NCBI GenBank assembly: GCA_027625915.1
Contig: JANTQA010000048.1
Location: 1,426,001-1,490,000, forward strand
Origin: Anaeramoeba flamelloides
Lineage: Eukaryota > Metamonada > Anaeramoebidae
DNA length: 64,000 nt
Direction of reading: 5' to 3'
A model generated the notes under the pieces. The model was given only the letters and a program-made list of their open reading frames with translations, was not told the DNA's origin and did no database searches. Below are positions 12,101-27,712 of this stretch, in pieces. The translations under genes were made by a program, and so were the position numbers. The stretch's first letter is position 1. Each line of letters begins with the position of its first letter.

Positions 12101-14012
12101 TTATTAATATTTCCAATTCAAATCTCAGCCAATAAAACTGATCAAGGTATAGGTGATTAAAAAAATCAATATTTGGTAGAAGCTTAACTCCAGTTTATCA
12201 ATTAAATTGAGATCTATTATGCAAAACAAATTTTTTCTTTAAAGTTTGAAAAAAATTGTTTTCTTGTTTTCCAAAAATGAAAAAAAATGAAAAAAAATTA
12301 GAAAATTTTTTTATAAATTGTTTGGTCTTATTCACAAGAATTGTTGTAACAATTTAATTCATTTTTGTCAGAAAACAATTGATTTTGAATTTTGAGGATA
12401 AAATTGCAAAATTCCCAAATATCTTCAAGAAAATTTTATTATGAAAAATCAAATTGTATCTTCAAAAATAAAAACACAATTTCTAAGTAAATTTTGTAAA
12501 AGGCTTTAAAACTTTAAGGGTTATAACTATCCGTCTTAAAGCAATACAAATATTTTTCAATTGGTTGAATAGAACAGTTTTTTATTGGTTAACCAAAAGA
12601 ATTATCTCAAAATTGAAAATAAAATTCTTTTATTAATATTTCTGGCAACAAAGACTTGGTATTGTATAATAATGATGAAAATGGGAATAAACAAGGTAAA
12701 AACTTTTTATAATGTTTGAAATAAAATGAATTTAATTTTTTTAGTTTTCATAAAAAATGGTAAAAAAATTTGATCTCACTAAACCAATTTTCTTTTTTGA
12801 GTTTCTTAGTAGATCAGAATTTTTTGACACTTGGAAATCTAAAAAATTTGAAAGTAGAATATACCACCAATAACGTATTTGAAAATTTTGCCTTGTCGTT
12901 GTAGAGTACTGATCCCTTAAACGATTTTTACTCATTTGATTTATTTGTTTTTCTTCTATTTTTTTTTTTTTTCTAGGAGGTGGGGGGTATAAAATCTTTG
13001 ATAACTAAATTTAATAATATAAAAATACCTTTTTAAAAAATTGAATTTAAGCTTTAGTCTTGTTTATTTGGAGCCGGTATTTTTAGCATGACTATAAAAA
13101 TCATAATTATTTTTGTTGAAAAAAATAAAATAACAATTGTTTCAAGTGGATATATTTATATCAAATAACAAAATACCAAAGAACTTTTCGAAATTTGAAA
13201 TATCTTAATGTTTTTTTTTTTTTTGGGGATAGTTTTGTTTTTCAAAAAACTATAAATCCTTTGATCATATTTCTTAGAATAATTTGTGAAAATATTAAAA
13301 AAAAAATTAGTAAAAGTATTATTCAATTTTTTTTTCTTTCCCTTCTGTTGTGCTCTCTCCATTTTTTTTTTTTTTAGAAAACTAGATAAGGTTTGTAATT
13401 CTTCTAATGGTTGTGTCTATTTTGGACACTCTTTGTATTGGAGGTTACAAATTTAGTCACTTCAAAATTCTCTCATTAACAGATTAAATAATTCTTTCAT
13501 TTAATCATTAACAGTAATAATTCAATTTAAAAATTTTCAGCACTGTATTTATTTTATTGTGATTTATAATTATTTATTTTTTCTTTTGTGATTGTTGTAA
13601 ATTAAAAATTATTATTAACATTTTAATTGGTTAAAGGTTCGAATTTTAGATTTCTTCTAGAATTGATTAAATAAAAATTTTTGTTCAAAAATTGAATTAT
13701 TACTGTTAATGATTAAATGAAAGAATTATTTAATCTGTTAATGAGAGAATTTTGAAGTGACTAAATTTGTGTCTTCTAATTCAAAGAGCGTCTAAAATAA
13801 ACACAGTCATTGGAGGTAATTTGAATCTTAATTTAGTTTTCTAAAAAAAAGGGGGGGGGGGGGATAAAGAGTCTATAAATTTTAAATTGGAGTTTACTTT
13901 TGAAAATTGTTTTGATCTCATTTTTTTTTAAAATGGCTTGAATAAACAGTCAATTTGATTTATCAAAAAAAAAAAAAAGGAAATTATGAATTGTTTAAAA
14001 TAGCAATTGTTG

Positions 14013-14048
<36 letters not shown>

Positions 14049-14055
14049 AGAAAGG

Positions 14056-14088
<33 letters not shown>

Positions 14089-16386
14089 ATAATTACCTTT
14101 TCACTTCGATATCCATGTTTAAAAATTTTAACTTCTTGAAAAAACATAATATTTTCTTGATTAAATTGTTGAAATAAAAATTCTTTAAAATATTCCATTG
14201 CTCTTGGCACTTTAAATAATTGTTCCAATGACTCAAATGTTATTTTTTTCTTTTCCAATTTTAATCCTTTAACATTTTCGCTTTCACTAACACTTTCTTT
14301 TTGGCACACCTGTTGTTGTTCTTTTTCCATTTCCCTTTTCCTTCTCTCCTGTTTCCTTCTATCATATGCATTAATCATGGATTTTGTTCTTTTATGCCCG
14401 TTAAGTTTTAAATTAGAATTGGGACTTGTTTTAAAATTTTTCATTTCTTTTCGAATTCCAATTTGGTTATATTTTTGATAATGTGTTAATATCTTTTTTT
14501 TTGGGATGGCAACTTTTCTTTTTTTATAAATGATTGGTGATCTTTTAAAGAGTTCCTTATTTTCTTTCCATTCAAGAGAATAGGTCCGTAATGGGTATTT
14601 TTTCCTATTCGAATTGGTAAGATCATTAAAACTACCATTTTTATAAAGATTTTTCTTTCGGTAAGGATTTTTGTTTTGAACAAGATTTTGATTTTGATTT
14701 TGATTTTCTTTTTCATTTTCATTTTCATTTTCATTTTCATTTTCATTTTCATTTTCATTTTCATTTTCATTTTTCTTTTTCTTTTTCTTTTTCATTTTCA
14801 TTTTCTTTTTCTTTTTCTTTTTCTTTTTCTTTTTCTTTTGAATCTGGATTTTCATTTTCATTTTCTTTTTCGTTTGTATATTTATATTTGTTTTGACGAT
14901 GAATTCGAATATTCTTTGATGAAAAGTAATCACTGTTCTCATTATCCGAATGCACAACAATTTTATTTAAAGTTTTAAGGTGATTATCTGATGTTGTTCT
15001 GAGAGTGCCATGATAAGGCATTATGGAGATTGTTGATCTTCTTTTTGTAAATGGGAAAAATGAATTAAAATCACCGTCGCTCAAATCAAAGCTCTCGTTC
15101 CCTGACAGATTTGACTCTGTGCCAGTGTAGCTGTTTTCGCTGTATGGTGTTTCAGATCCTTCATTGGTGCGCAGCTCTGTGCTATATACGGATTGTCCGT
15201 GCGATAGTTCCACCCTTTCCTTGAAGGTATTTAATTCTTTTAATAAAAGTTCGTTTTCAAGCTTTTGTTCTTTGTGCTGGATTTGAATTTGCTTTTCTCT
15301 TTTTTTAATTGCAAAGAAATTTGTTTTGATTTGGCTCATATTGCTGAGATCAAAATTTAATTTTTTTTTCCTTCTCTTCAAGGGTTTTAAATCTGATTTC
15401 AATTTTTCAATTGCTGTATGTTGGACCATGAATTGTTCCCTCCCTTCTTTAGTTTCAGTAAGAAACTTTTTGTGCTCAAAATTAAGTTTCTTTTCTTCTT
15501 CCAATTTCCTTTTGAACTCATTTAGCTCGTCTAAGAAAATGTTGGTTTGAAAAGTATAATCTTTAAATTTCTCTTGTTTTTTTTGTAACTTCTCTTCAAT
15601 GACACCTTTTTTTAACCCTCCACGGGCCTCCTTAATTGCCTGGACTTTTTCTTTTAATTTTTCGTATTTGTTCATCAATTCTCCAAGTCTTTTTTCCCTT
15701 GGGGACTTTTCCTCTTTTTTATTCTTTCCTTTGTCATTATCTTTTTTTGTTTCTGTTTCTGTTTCTGTATCTTTTTCTTTTTCTTTTCCATTTTCTTTTC
15801 CATTTCCTTTTTCTTTTCCGTTTCCTTTTTCTTTTCCGTTTCCTTTTTCTTTTCCGTTTCCTTTTTCTTTTTCTTTTTCTTTTTCTTTTCCTTTTCCTTT
15901 TCCTTTTCCATTTTCTTTTTCTTTTCCATTTTCTTTTTCTTTTTCATTTTCTTTCTTTTGATTATTTTTTCCATTACCCTTAACATTGCCCTTTTCTTGA
16001 TCCTCTTTTTTATTGTTTTGCTCTTCTTCGGAATTGCTTTCATTTGAAATCGATTCCTTATATGAATAATCAGGATCCACTAACGAGATTTGGTAGTGTA
16101 GTTTTCTTAACTCGTTTTTTAAACTTTGTTTTTCTAATTCCTGTTGTTCAACCCTCGAAAGTGCCTCCCGTATTTTTAGCACATAAAAATTATCTGACAA
16201 TTTTTGCTTCAGTTGTTTTCGCTTCCATTTTAATTCGTTGTGTTTCTTTTTGAGAAGCTGCTCTTTGTTTTGTGTTTTTGTTCTTGTGTTCTTTGTGAGA
16301 TTTGATTTCTTTTTATTTTTTTTTAAAAGGTAGTGCTTTAGAAAAGATCGACTTTTTCCTCCTTCTCCTCCTTTTTTAGAAGTCAT
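9147..16386 (-). CDS. Coiled-coil / RGS / DUF547 protein, two exons, about 1142 aa
   Basis: Exon 1 is 16386-14097 and exon 2 is 10286-9147. The donor (AAAAG/GTAATT) and acceptor (TAATCAG/CAAATG) join in phase 0 and reunite one RGS domain: exon 1 ends FKHGYRSEK and exon 2 begins QMIKTARKISEKYIVPGS. RGS domains speed GTP hydrolysis on G-alpha subunits. Order: basic coiled-coil N-terminal region with KEKE/GNGK tracts (about 1-700), RGS (about 717-838, with FKVPRAMEYFKEFL and MFDEAQLAVFNHM), then DUF547 (about 885-1120, with INLYNTLILHGFIINGFP and ILHGILRGNRD). The DUF547 block lacks the usual Cys pair, reading FALLNPNFDSLIKIY. Within the KE/NE repeat at about 14770-14774 an extra A shifts frame; the downstream frame stays protein-like, so a sequencing slip or a real repeat-length variant is likely. 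The first ATG at 16386 opens a good coding frame. Confidence 0.85.
10345..10490. repeat. Degenerate tandem repeat near the intron acceptor
   Basis: About four to five copies of a unit of roughly 30 bp built on TTATTTGTTAATTTAAGAAT. It lies close to the 3' end of the RGS-gene intron. Confidence 0.7.
10747..11692. mobile_element. M11 foldback element, 946 bp, arms about 290 bp
   Basis: The arms 10747-11038 and about 11401-11692 are near-perfect inverted copies with termini TGCGAATGAAAGNGAAGCGA. The arms differ at only a few sites, suggesting a recent insertion or ongoing conversion between arms. The 360-bp centre is strand-biased, with many CCTAA/CCTAC words around 11255-11360 and GTTGACATT-type words elsewhere. 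No clear target duplication and no transposase were seen. It lies in the RGS-gene intron. Confidence 0.9.
12741..12935 (-). other. Open frame of 64 codons in the RGS-gene intron, unassigned
   Basis: It starts with ATG and reads MSKNRLRDQYSTTTRQNFQI, with mixed codons that look less random than the flanks. It is not needed for the RGS domain, which is complete without it. No family was recognised, so it may be a relic or chance. Confidence 0.2.
13362..13850. mobile_element. M12 foldback element, about 490 bp, arms about 190 bp
   Basis: The left arm begins TTTTTTTTTAGAAAACT and the right arm ends AGTTTTCTAAAAAAAA. The inner parts (AATTTAGTCACTTCAAAATT and the matching reverse complement near 13745-13765) are perfectly paired over about 80 bp, and the outer parts are more diverged. 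It is followed by a run of 13 G. No coding capacity. Confidence 0.88.
14015..14089. repeat. (TA)n and (TG)n microsatellites at the intron donor
   Basis: A TA tract followed by a TG tract on the plus strand. In the RGS transcript they read CACACA then TATATA, starting about ten bases after the donor GT. The same arrangement occurs at the donor of the other giant intron (43043-43100). Confidence 0.9.
14690..14845 (-). repeat. Hexamer repeat coding Glu-Asn / Glu-Lys in the RGS gene
   Basis: Units GAAAAT and GAAAAA encode EN and EK. One seven-base unit at about 14769-14775 breaks the frame of an otherwise regular hexamer array. A second, longer KEKE/GNGK array lies at about 15770-15960. Confidence 0.88.
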
Positions 16387-16752
16387 TAAAATTGTCTAAC
16401 AATTGTGATTTTGGAAAAGAGTTGGACTTGATAAAGTGAAGAAAAATCTTGGACAAATTGAAATTTGATGACTTTTAAGTGAAAGATTTGCAAAAAATAA
16501 AAAGTTAACAATTTTTTTTGCAATAAAAGCATTGTAAGTTTTGTTTATTGCTTCAATAAGCTTTTTCAAGTTTATTTGATTGTTTTTTCTAAAATTATTA
16601 TTTATTTTTTTGCAATTCTTCTTTTTTTTGAATATCACTTGTAATTAAACCTTCCTAAAAACGGTTTTTTATTTTTAACATTCTCAAATGTATTTTCAAT
16701 CACAAGTCTTGAGGTAAACCTCTTGGAAATTCTCTCAATTATTGCTTGGTTT

Positions 16753-17763
16753 TTAAACTAGTTGGGTACCAAATGTGAAAGCAGAAAAAGAAGTTTTGTA
16801 TATTTAGTAATTTGCCTGTCTCAAAAGATTTTGAAATTCACTCTTCTTTTTTCTCAGTCTCCAACAAAAACTCTAACACTAATACAAATTTCCTTGACAA
16901 ATGAATTTTATTGTTACTTGAAAGATTTTGTTAAAAATCGAAAAAATCTTCATTCACTTGAACTGAAAATGTGTATCAGTCCTTTGTTTGACAGTCGTTT
17001 AACAAGAAAAAGTATCTTGATAGAAACTATAAATCAGGATTTTTGGATTTTGAATAACACCAGAAAATAAAAAAACTATTAACTACTCTCAAATCTAGTT
17101 TTTTAAACCATCTGTTTTTGATTTTTTTGTCAACTTCTTTTGGAAGTCATAATTCCCAAATTATAAAATGTTTAACCTAAATATCAGAATTTAAATAAAG
17201 TGTATGATACAAAAAATCTTGTTGAATGAATGGAGTGTTTTCAAAAATTGAGAATTGCTCTTGTGTTGATTTACCAAAAAATAATTATTTCGCAGGGAAA
17301 TAATAATTTCAAAGTATGATTTTTTCAAAACACACATTTAAAAAATGAAAATTAGAGAGATTTGTCATTTTTCTCTTTATAATAAGATAAAAATTTCTTG
17401 AGAGAATTTTTTTTAAAAAAAAAAGTCTATATTTGTTTAGGTGAGGAGTGTTACATTTCTTTTAATTTTATAGGTCTTTATTCATACCCTCCAATGACCA
17501 GAGTTTTGAAAGCATATTTAAAGACGAATTTCTGTTTTTGAATGAGAAAGGTAAGACAAAATAATTTGTGAATATGTTATCAAGATTTTTGTCTTTTTAT
17601 TCCTTTTTCGATTAGTGTTTATGTGTGTTAATCTTAAAAAAGAACTTGTATCACTTAAAGTTAGCGAATTGAACTATTAATCCAATAACTTTTAATTAGG
17701 AGTGTTTCTCAGCAAAGTGGAGTTAAAAGAATTGAGGGTGGAACTCTCTTTCTATTGTTGATG
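16753..17763 (+). pseudogene. Coding-like islands, possibly exons of a broken or unrecognised gene
   Basis: Three plus-strand pieces look protein-like. About 16762-17070 contains FVKNRKNLHSLELK, faintly leucine-rich-repeat-like. About 17474-17550 is flanked by TTTATAG and GTAAGA and reads SLFIPSNDQSFESIFKDEF. About 17701-17762 follows ATTAG and reads VFLSKVELKELRVELSFY before a stop. The last two join in frame across their splice-like borders. There is no convincing start codon and no recognised family. It could be a short diverged gene or chance in AT-rich DNA. Confidence 0.3.
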
Positions 17764-17814
17764 AGGAAAAAGAAGTGAAACTATAAACGATGTCTTTTTT
17801 TTAATGTTATGATA

Positions 17815-18009
17815 CAATCAGCTCCACTTTGGAAACACTAACTTTCAATGAAATTTAAGGTGCAAAAATAGTTTCAAATTAAGGCACAAAATTCAAATTC
17901 TCGTCAAATGATTGGTGTAAAAAAAAATCCAAAAAATAAGCTTTAATTTTACATTTTCTTGCGTCTTAAATTCCGTTGAAAGTTTGTGCCTTAAAAGCGT
18001 AACTGGTTG
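17815..18009. mobile_element. M3 MITE with TA duplication
   Basis: The element runs from CAATCAGCTCCACTTT to AAAGCGTAACTGGTTG and is bordered by TA on both sides. The arms share AACTTTCAATGAAATTTAAG with other M3 copies. The CA...TG ends and TA duplication are what Tc1/mariner-type elements leave. Confidence 0.85.
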
Positions 18010-18719
18010 TAAATACAGAAATAAAAGAAATAGGTCATAAAAAGTTTATTCGGAGAAATAAAACGAAAAAATAAAATCCAAAATCTAAAAAAAGTATAGT
18101 CTCAAAAATAGTTAACTAAGGAGCTCTGATCAAAAATAAAAGTGTTTAAAACAAATATCATATATTATTTTGCAATTTTTCCCTTGTTGAAATTTCTTTT
18201 GTTGGTGAAGACAAGTTGAAAAGGAAAAAGATCAAGTGGCAGTTTCGTAATATAAAATACACTGGAACACGAAAGTATGAATAAATTGAAAATAAAAATG
18301 AAAAAAAAGGCTAAAAATATCAAAAGTCTAAAATAAATAAGATCAAAAATTGAAAAAAGAAATTGCAACAATAAAACAACAATAAAACAACAATCACCAC
18401 TAATGAACTTTCATGATCATTTTTCATATTGATTCTAAATTAATCAACTGTATTGTGGATGTGATTTCGGCGTTCTTAATTAATGATTTCATTTGTTTTT
18501 TGATTTCTTACCATATTCATACTATAAATTGATTCTTATAAACCCTTTTTTATTTTTCTTTTTTTACTTTTAAATTTTTTCTTTTTTTCTTGATAATTTT
18601 TGTTTTTGTTTTTCAACAATAAAGAAAATTTGGGTTTTTGCCCCCCCCTTGAATAATTCTGAAATATATGGGTTTATGATCAAATCCTCTTTGAATAAAT
18701 TTCCGTAAAAGAACACCTA

Positions 18720-19208
18720 CCACAGTAGGTGTACCTAACCCATATTTTTGAACTTTAAATCATTATGGAAATTGGCCTAGGCAAAAAATATTGGCTTAGT
18801 GTAGAAATAAAAGAAATAAACCAATATGATGAAAACATCTATATAAACAATAAATAGGACTCTGGAAATTAATTTAAAAAATAATTATCTAGATATGGAA
18901 AGATTTAAATATATTTTTTTTTGAGAAAAAAATTAGAAAAAGATCTTTTTTTGAAAATTTAACAAGAAAATCATTTTTATATTAAAATATTTTGTAAATA
19001 TGATGAAAATTACCAAACAAAAATATTTAATATTTTTGAAAGATTTGAGTTATTCAAAGATTAATTCCCAAAATACAATTATAATTTGAACTTAGTTTTT
19101 GTATACGCCCTACTATCTTTGTATATCAAGCCCTAAAAAAAAAAAAAACGAATTAAATTGTTTTTATGAGTTAAAGGTTGTCAAAATGGGTTATTTACAC
19201 CACTGTGG
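18720..19208. mobile_element. M7 MITE, copy 1
   Basis: The terminal words CACAGTAGGTGTACCTAACC and GGGTTATTTACACCACTGTG are inverted repeats. The interior matches the element at 60481 in the same orientation (shared words GAAATAAACCAATAT, AAGAAAATCATTTT, AATATTTTTGAA). It has no coding capacity. Confidence 0.8.
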
Positions 19209-20084
19209 ACTTTAGTATTTTGTTTGCTTGAAATAATCTGTGAACTTGTATGGATTCATTTATTCTTTGAACGTTGTTTTAGAATTGCTTTAAACATGTT
19301 ATTATTTCCATATATCAATGACTTGAAAACTTTTATTTTTCATCAAAGGAATAATTTGTCTCCTCTTCTTTCAAGTTAAAAATACCATTAAATTGTTAAA
19401 ATAAAAAATCGGAAGTTGACATGTCTTAAAATAAAATCAACCAAGGGAAGGAGAATATTCACCATTTAAATACTAATATTTATTAAATTTGATTATTTGT
19501 AAAAATTCAATTTTTTTCTATTTTCAAATATTTTTGGCGTTTTTTTGGGGATTTTTAACAATTATCATTTTATAGAGAATTCATTTTTTGATAATTTTTT
19601 TTATGGTAATTGATTTTACTTGGAAAGATTAGACTTTTTTCTTATTTTTCTATTTTATTAATATGTGGATTTATTTATACAATAAATAAGAGACAGGAAA
19701 GAATAAAGTCAAAATATTGAGTGTAAACACTAAGACATTGTGATATAAGCCAAATTATAAAATTAGGGGAAGTATTTATTATTATTATTATCTTTTTTCA
19801 TTTCTCTTTCAAAGGGTGAATTATTACACTATATTTTTATTTATTAATCTATATTGATTATTATCTCTAAAAAATTTGAGTAAAATACATTATTATTCAA
19901 AAAAAAAATCAATTAAACAAATTTTTTACTGATGAAAAATATTGCCCTATTTTTGAAATTTAGGTTATACGTAAAAATAAAATTTAAATAAAAAAGAAAA
20001 AGTACAGGTTAAAAATATCAAATTATTCTAAAAAAAACAGATTAAAAAAGAAAAAAAGAAATTATAACTATTAGAAAACAACTC

Positions 20085-20473
20085 ATTTGCAAAAATGATT
20101 TCTCAATTTTTCATGTTTTTTTTTTTTGAAACAATTGTGATATAGTCATGAACAGTGATACTTTATGGGTACGAACACAAGTAAGAGGAAACTTTCCAAT
20201 ATATTTTATATATTTAGTAAATTTATTTAGTATTTAAAAAGGGAAGAAACATGTTTGGGGGCAGAAACATCAAATGAGAATCGAAAATTATTTTTTCAAA
20301 TAAATCTAACCATCTCAGAATTTTTATCAAATGAAATTAATCGTTACTTAAAACATTTAATATATTGGAAAGTTTCCTCTTTCTTATGTGCGTACCCAAA
20401 AAGTATCACTGTGAATGAAAAAATCACAATTTTATCAAAAAAACATGAAAACCTGAGAAATTATATTTGAACA
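20085..20473. mobile_element. M8 foldback element, about 390 bp
   Basis: The arms meet near 20220 and 20345. The best-matched parts read ACAGTGATACTTTNTGGGTA and GGAAACTTTCCAATATATT. Weaker pairing extends outward through GATTTCTCAATTTTTCATG. An open frame at 20255-20470 lies mostly in the right arm and is not a gene. Confidence 0.8.
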
Positions 20474-20513
20474 GATGTATCCCCCCCAAAAAAAAAAAAA
20501 AAAAAAAATATTA

Positions 20514-21221
20514 GTAAACTCTGTTTCAGTTAAAGGGGCCAAACGTTTTTTCGAAAATATCAATTATTTTATATAATTGACCTTTGAAGAACAAATAAGA
20601 AATTAAGAGAATAATACACCTCAAAGAAATGTTGATAAATGTCTGAAAGAAAACTAATTAATCAATAGCTTTTCTTAAAAATTGAAAAACTCAAATTCTT
20701 AGGTCCCTATTGAGAAAAACAACGATGTTCGTTTTAAACTTCTACTGGTATTTGAATAATAAATATGAAACATTATTCACTTCATTTTACATACTTTTCT
20801 TTTAGAAACTAAGCCCCCAAACAAAGTTTGTTGGTATTTGTGGTCTCTATTTGAAAAAGGAAATGAAAATGAAGTGAAAATTTTTCACATTTATTAAACA
20901 AATATCAAGATCAAAGATCAAATTGAATTACAATAAAAATCAATAGATTTCTCAACAATCTTTACATGGTTTCAATGACATTAGAATAACACGTTTTTAC
21001 CAAGTGACTATTGATCTTGCAATAAAAAAAATTTTTGTAACTGAATGATGTTTTAAAAAAAAAATCGAAAAAAAAAAACAAAAATGTGTAGAAATGTGAA
21101 AAAATGATTTTAATTTTGAAAATTTCCAAAATAAAATTTTTCTTCTAATATCTATGCAAACGCTTTAAACACGTGTATTATACCATTACAACTGGGCCCC
21201 TTTGACTGAAAAATAGTTTAT
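20514..21221. mobile_element. M5 MITE, about 705 bp, complete copy
   Basis: The termini AAACTCTGTTTCAGTTAAAG and GGCCCCTTTGACTGAAAAAT are inverted. A full-length copy lies at 49982 in the opposite orientation, a more diverged one at 41897, and a worn one at 8040. The interior has the recognisable word GAAAATGAAGTGAAAATTTT. No transposase is encoded. Confidence 0.88.
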
Positions 21222-22654
21222 TATAATAAAAAAAAAAAAAAAAAATAACCATATGTTAATATATTTAATTGAACTACATTAACCAAAAGAAAGATGGTTT
21301 TATTTCTTGATGTTCTTCATTAATTGATCTTATTTTTTTATTATTTTTAATTTTTTTACCAAATCCAAAAATACAAACCATTTTTTCTGATTTATTTTTT
21401 TTGTTTTTTCTACTCCCTGATAATTTGTAGATTTTTTTTTCATTAATAATCAGAAAATCTATGATTTGATAATTAAATTTCTGGAAAAAGAAATTTAATA
21501 AAAACCAAAGATAGAGTTAAATTTAAACTTCTTTAATAATATTAATATTAATAATAATAATAATTTTTATTTAATAATTTAATTATTTATAGGGGGGATT
21601 ATTTATACCTCTGATTCATATAAGGATACTTAAATTTTATTTAGAAATTGTTGTTAATACTCAGAAAATTGAAAATTCTGCACAATATAAAATATTGTTA
21701 CAAGGTTAATTTTTTCAATAAAACCAAATATTTTCGATTTAAAGATTTCTAGAATTAAAATAAAATTAAAACATTTTTATAATACTATTAATTCTTTTAT
21801 CATGTTTTTTTTGACATTTTTCACATTTTTTGGATAATTACCAAGATTATTACCAATTACACAATTTCCAGGAATAATTTTATTTTTATCTACTCTAACA
21901 AATTTTAGTAATATCACACTTTTCTAATTGTAATCGAGATAATTTTTAATCTTTTGGATCAAAAGAAAAAGATAACACCATATCACATTTCACCCCAAAA
22001 TGTAAAGTTATATCAACGAATCAAAGAAAAAAAAATAAACAATTAAAGACAAAATGCAACATTTAACACAATAACAATTTTTATAATAATATCTATTAAT
22101 CGGGGTAATCTTTGAATGATTCTTTATTATAAGGATTATTCAAAAAATTGACTATTGCAAGGATCTCCTAAATAATACACCAGACTCAGAGATAAAGGTG
22201 ATTTAACTTATCTTTGTTTATCAAGTCGATAATTATTGAATGAAATATTCTTAGAAGTTAATATACTTCATTTTTTAAAATAGTTTTTCTTATCCTTTTC
22301 ATTAAGGTCTCAATTAAAATCATCATTCACTTTTTTTCTCCAAATGTCAAATTTAATAAAATTTGAAACAGTTTTATAAATCAGAGAATTCTACTTTTAA
22401 AACAAGATATAACCAGAAGGTTTCAAAAACCAAGAAATAACAACATGTGTTTAATCCAATCAAATTCTTTATTCCCAATCAAGTCAAGAAATGAAAAAAA
22501 AAAGAAAAATAAAATGTAAACATTAATTAGAATTTATTTGTTTTATTGTATTTCCGTACTTGTTAAGTGAATTAAATCGTATACTTGGTGAACTTTTGAT
22601 TGTTGTTCAACATCAAATTTGGATAGTACCCTAAACCTTAATTTATTTTCTTAC

Positions 22655-22798
22655 AAATAAAAACATCATTGGATCTCAAAACCCTTTTTTATTTTGATTT
22701 CAAAACAAAGGGTTGAATAAAATTGAAATGATCAAAATACCTTCTAAAGAAAGTTCTTTGAAAAACTCTTTACAAGAAATTTTTTTAAAGTTGAATAT
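22655..22798 (+). repeat. Left arm of an inverted repeat pair around Rab2 exon 1 (M14)
   Basis: Near-identical to the reverse complement of 23850-23986 for about 90 bp (core TTCTAAAGAAAGTTCTTTGA), then fading outward. The pair encloses the Rab2 promoter and first exon. Confidence 0.85.
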
Positions 22799-23175
22799 AA
22801 ATTTAGCTTTATGTATGACTTGTAGCCACCTTTGAAAACATTCTGAACACCCATATCCTATTGAAATAATTTTACCAAAAGACTTGGGATAAAAAAAAAA
22901 AATTACTCTTCAAAAACTTTTGAGAGTCCAACACATAACCTAAAATTTGACCTTTTTAATAAAAAAAGATACTAAACCATCCTAGTGCTCGATCCTTTAC
23001 AACAGCTCACCTTGTTTCAAAAGAAAACCTTTTTGATCGAAAATCCAGATTTCTTTTGGGTTCAAAAATTATTTTACTTTTGTAAACAAAAACAGGATTG
23101 ACAAGACTAACCCCCCACATTAATTTCAGAGAGTGTTTTCCAATTTAAAAGAAGACTAACATTTCTGATATTTAA

Positions 23176-27712
<4,537 letters not shown>

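Larger units (their letters stand above)
10287..14096 (-). other. 3.8-kb intron of the RGS-DUF547 gene
   Basis: It starts GTAATT and ends AATCAG on the minus strand, and interrupts the RGS domain between complete codons. From 5' to 3' (descending coordinates) it holds a CA/TA microsatellite immediately after the donor, a 13-G run, foldback element M12, a minus-strand frame at 12935-12741 without recognisable homology, foldback element M11 and a small tandem repeat near the acceptor. Introns of the compact genes in this window are 83-170 nt. Confidence 0.85.

Noticed and set aside
14676-14978. Phe/Ile/Leu-rich open frames antisense to the RGS gene (also 15599-15983)
   Set aside because: Complementary readings of Lys/Glu/Asn hexamer repeats; the minus-strand protein is the coherent one.
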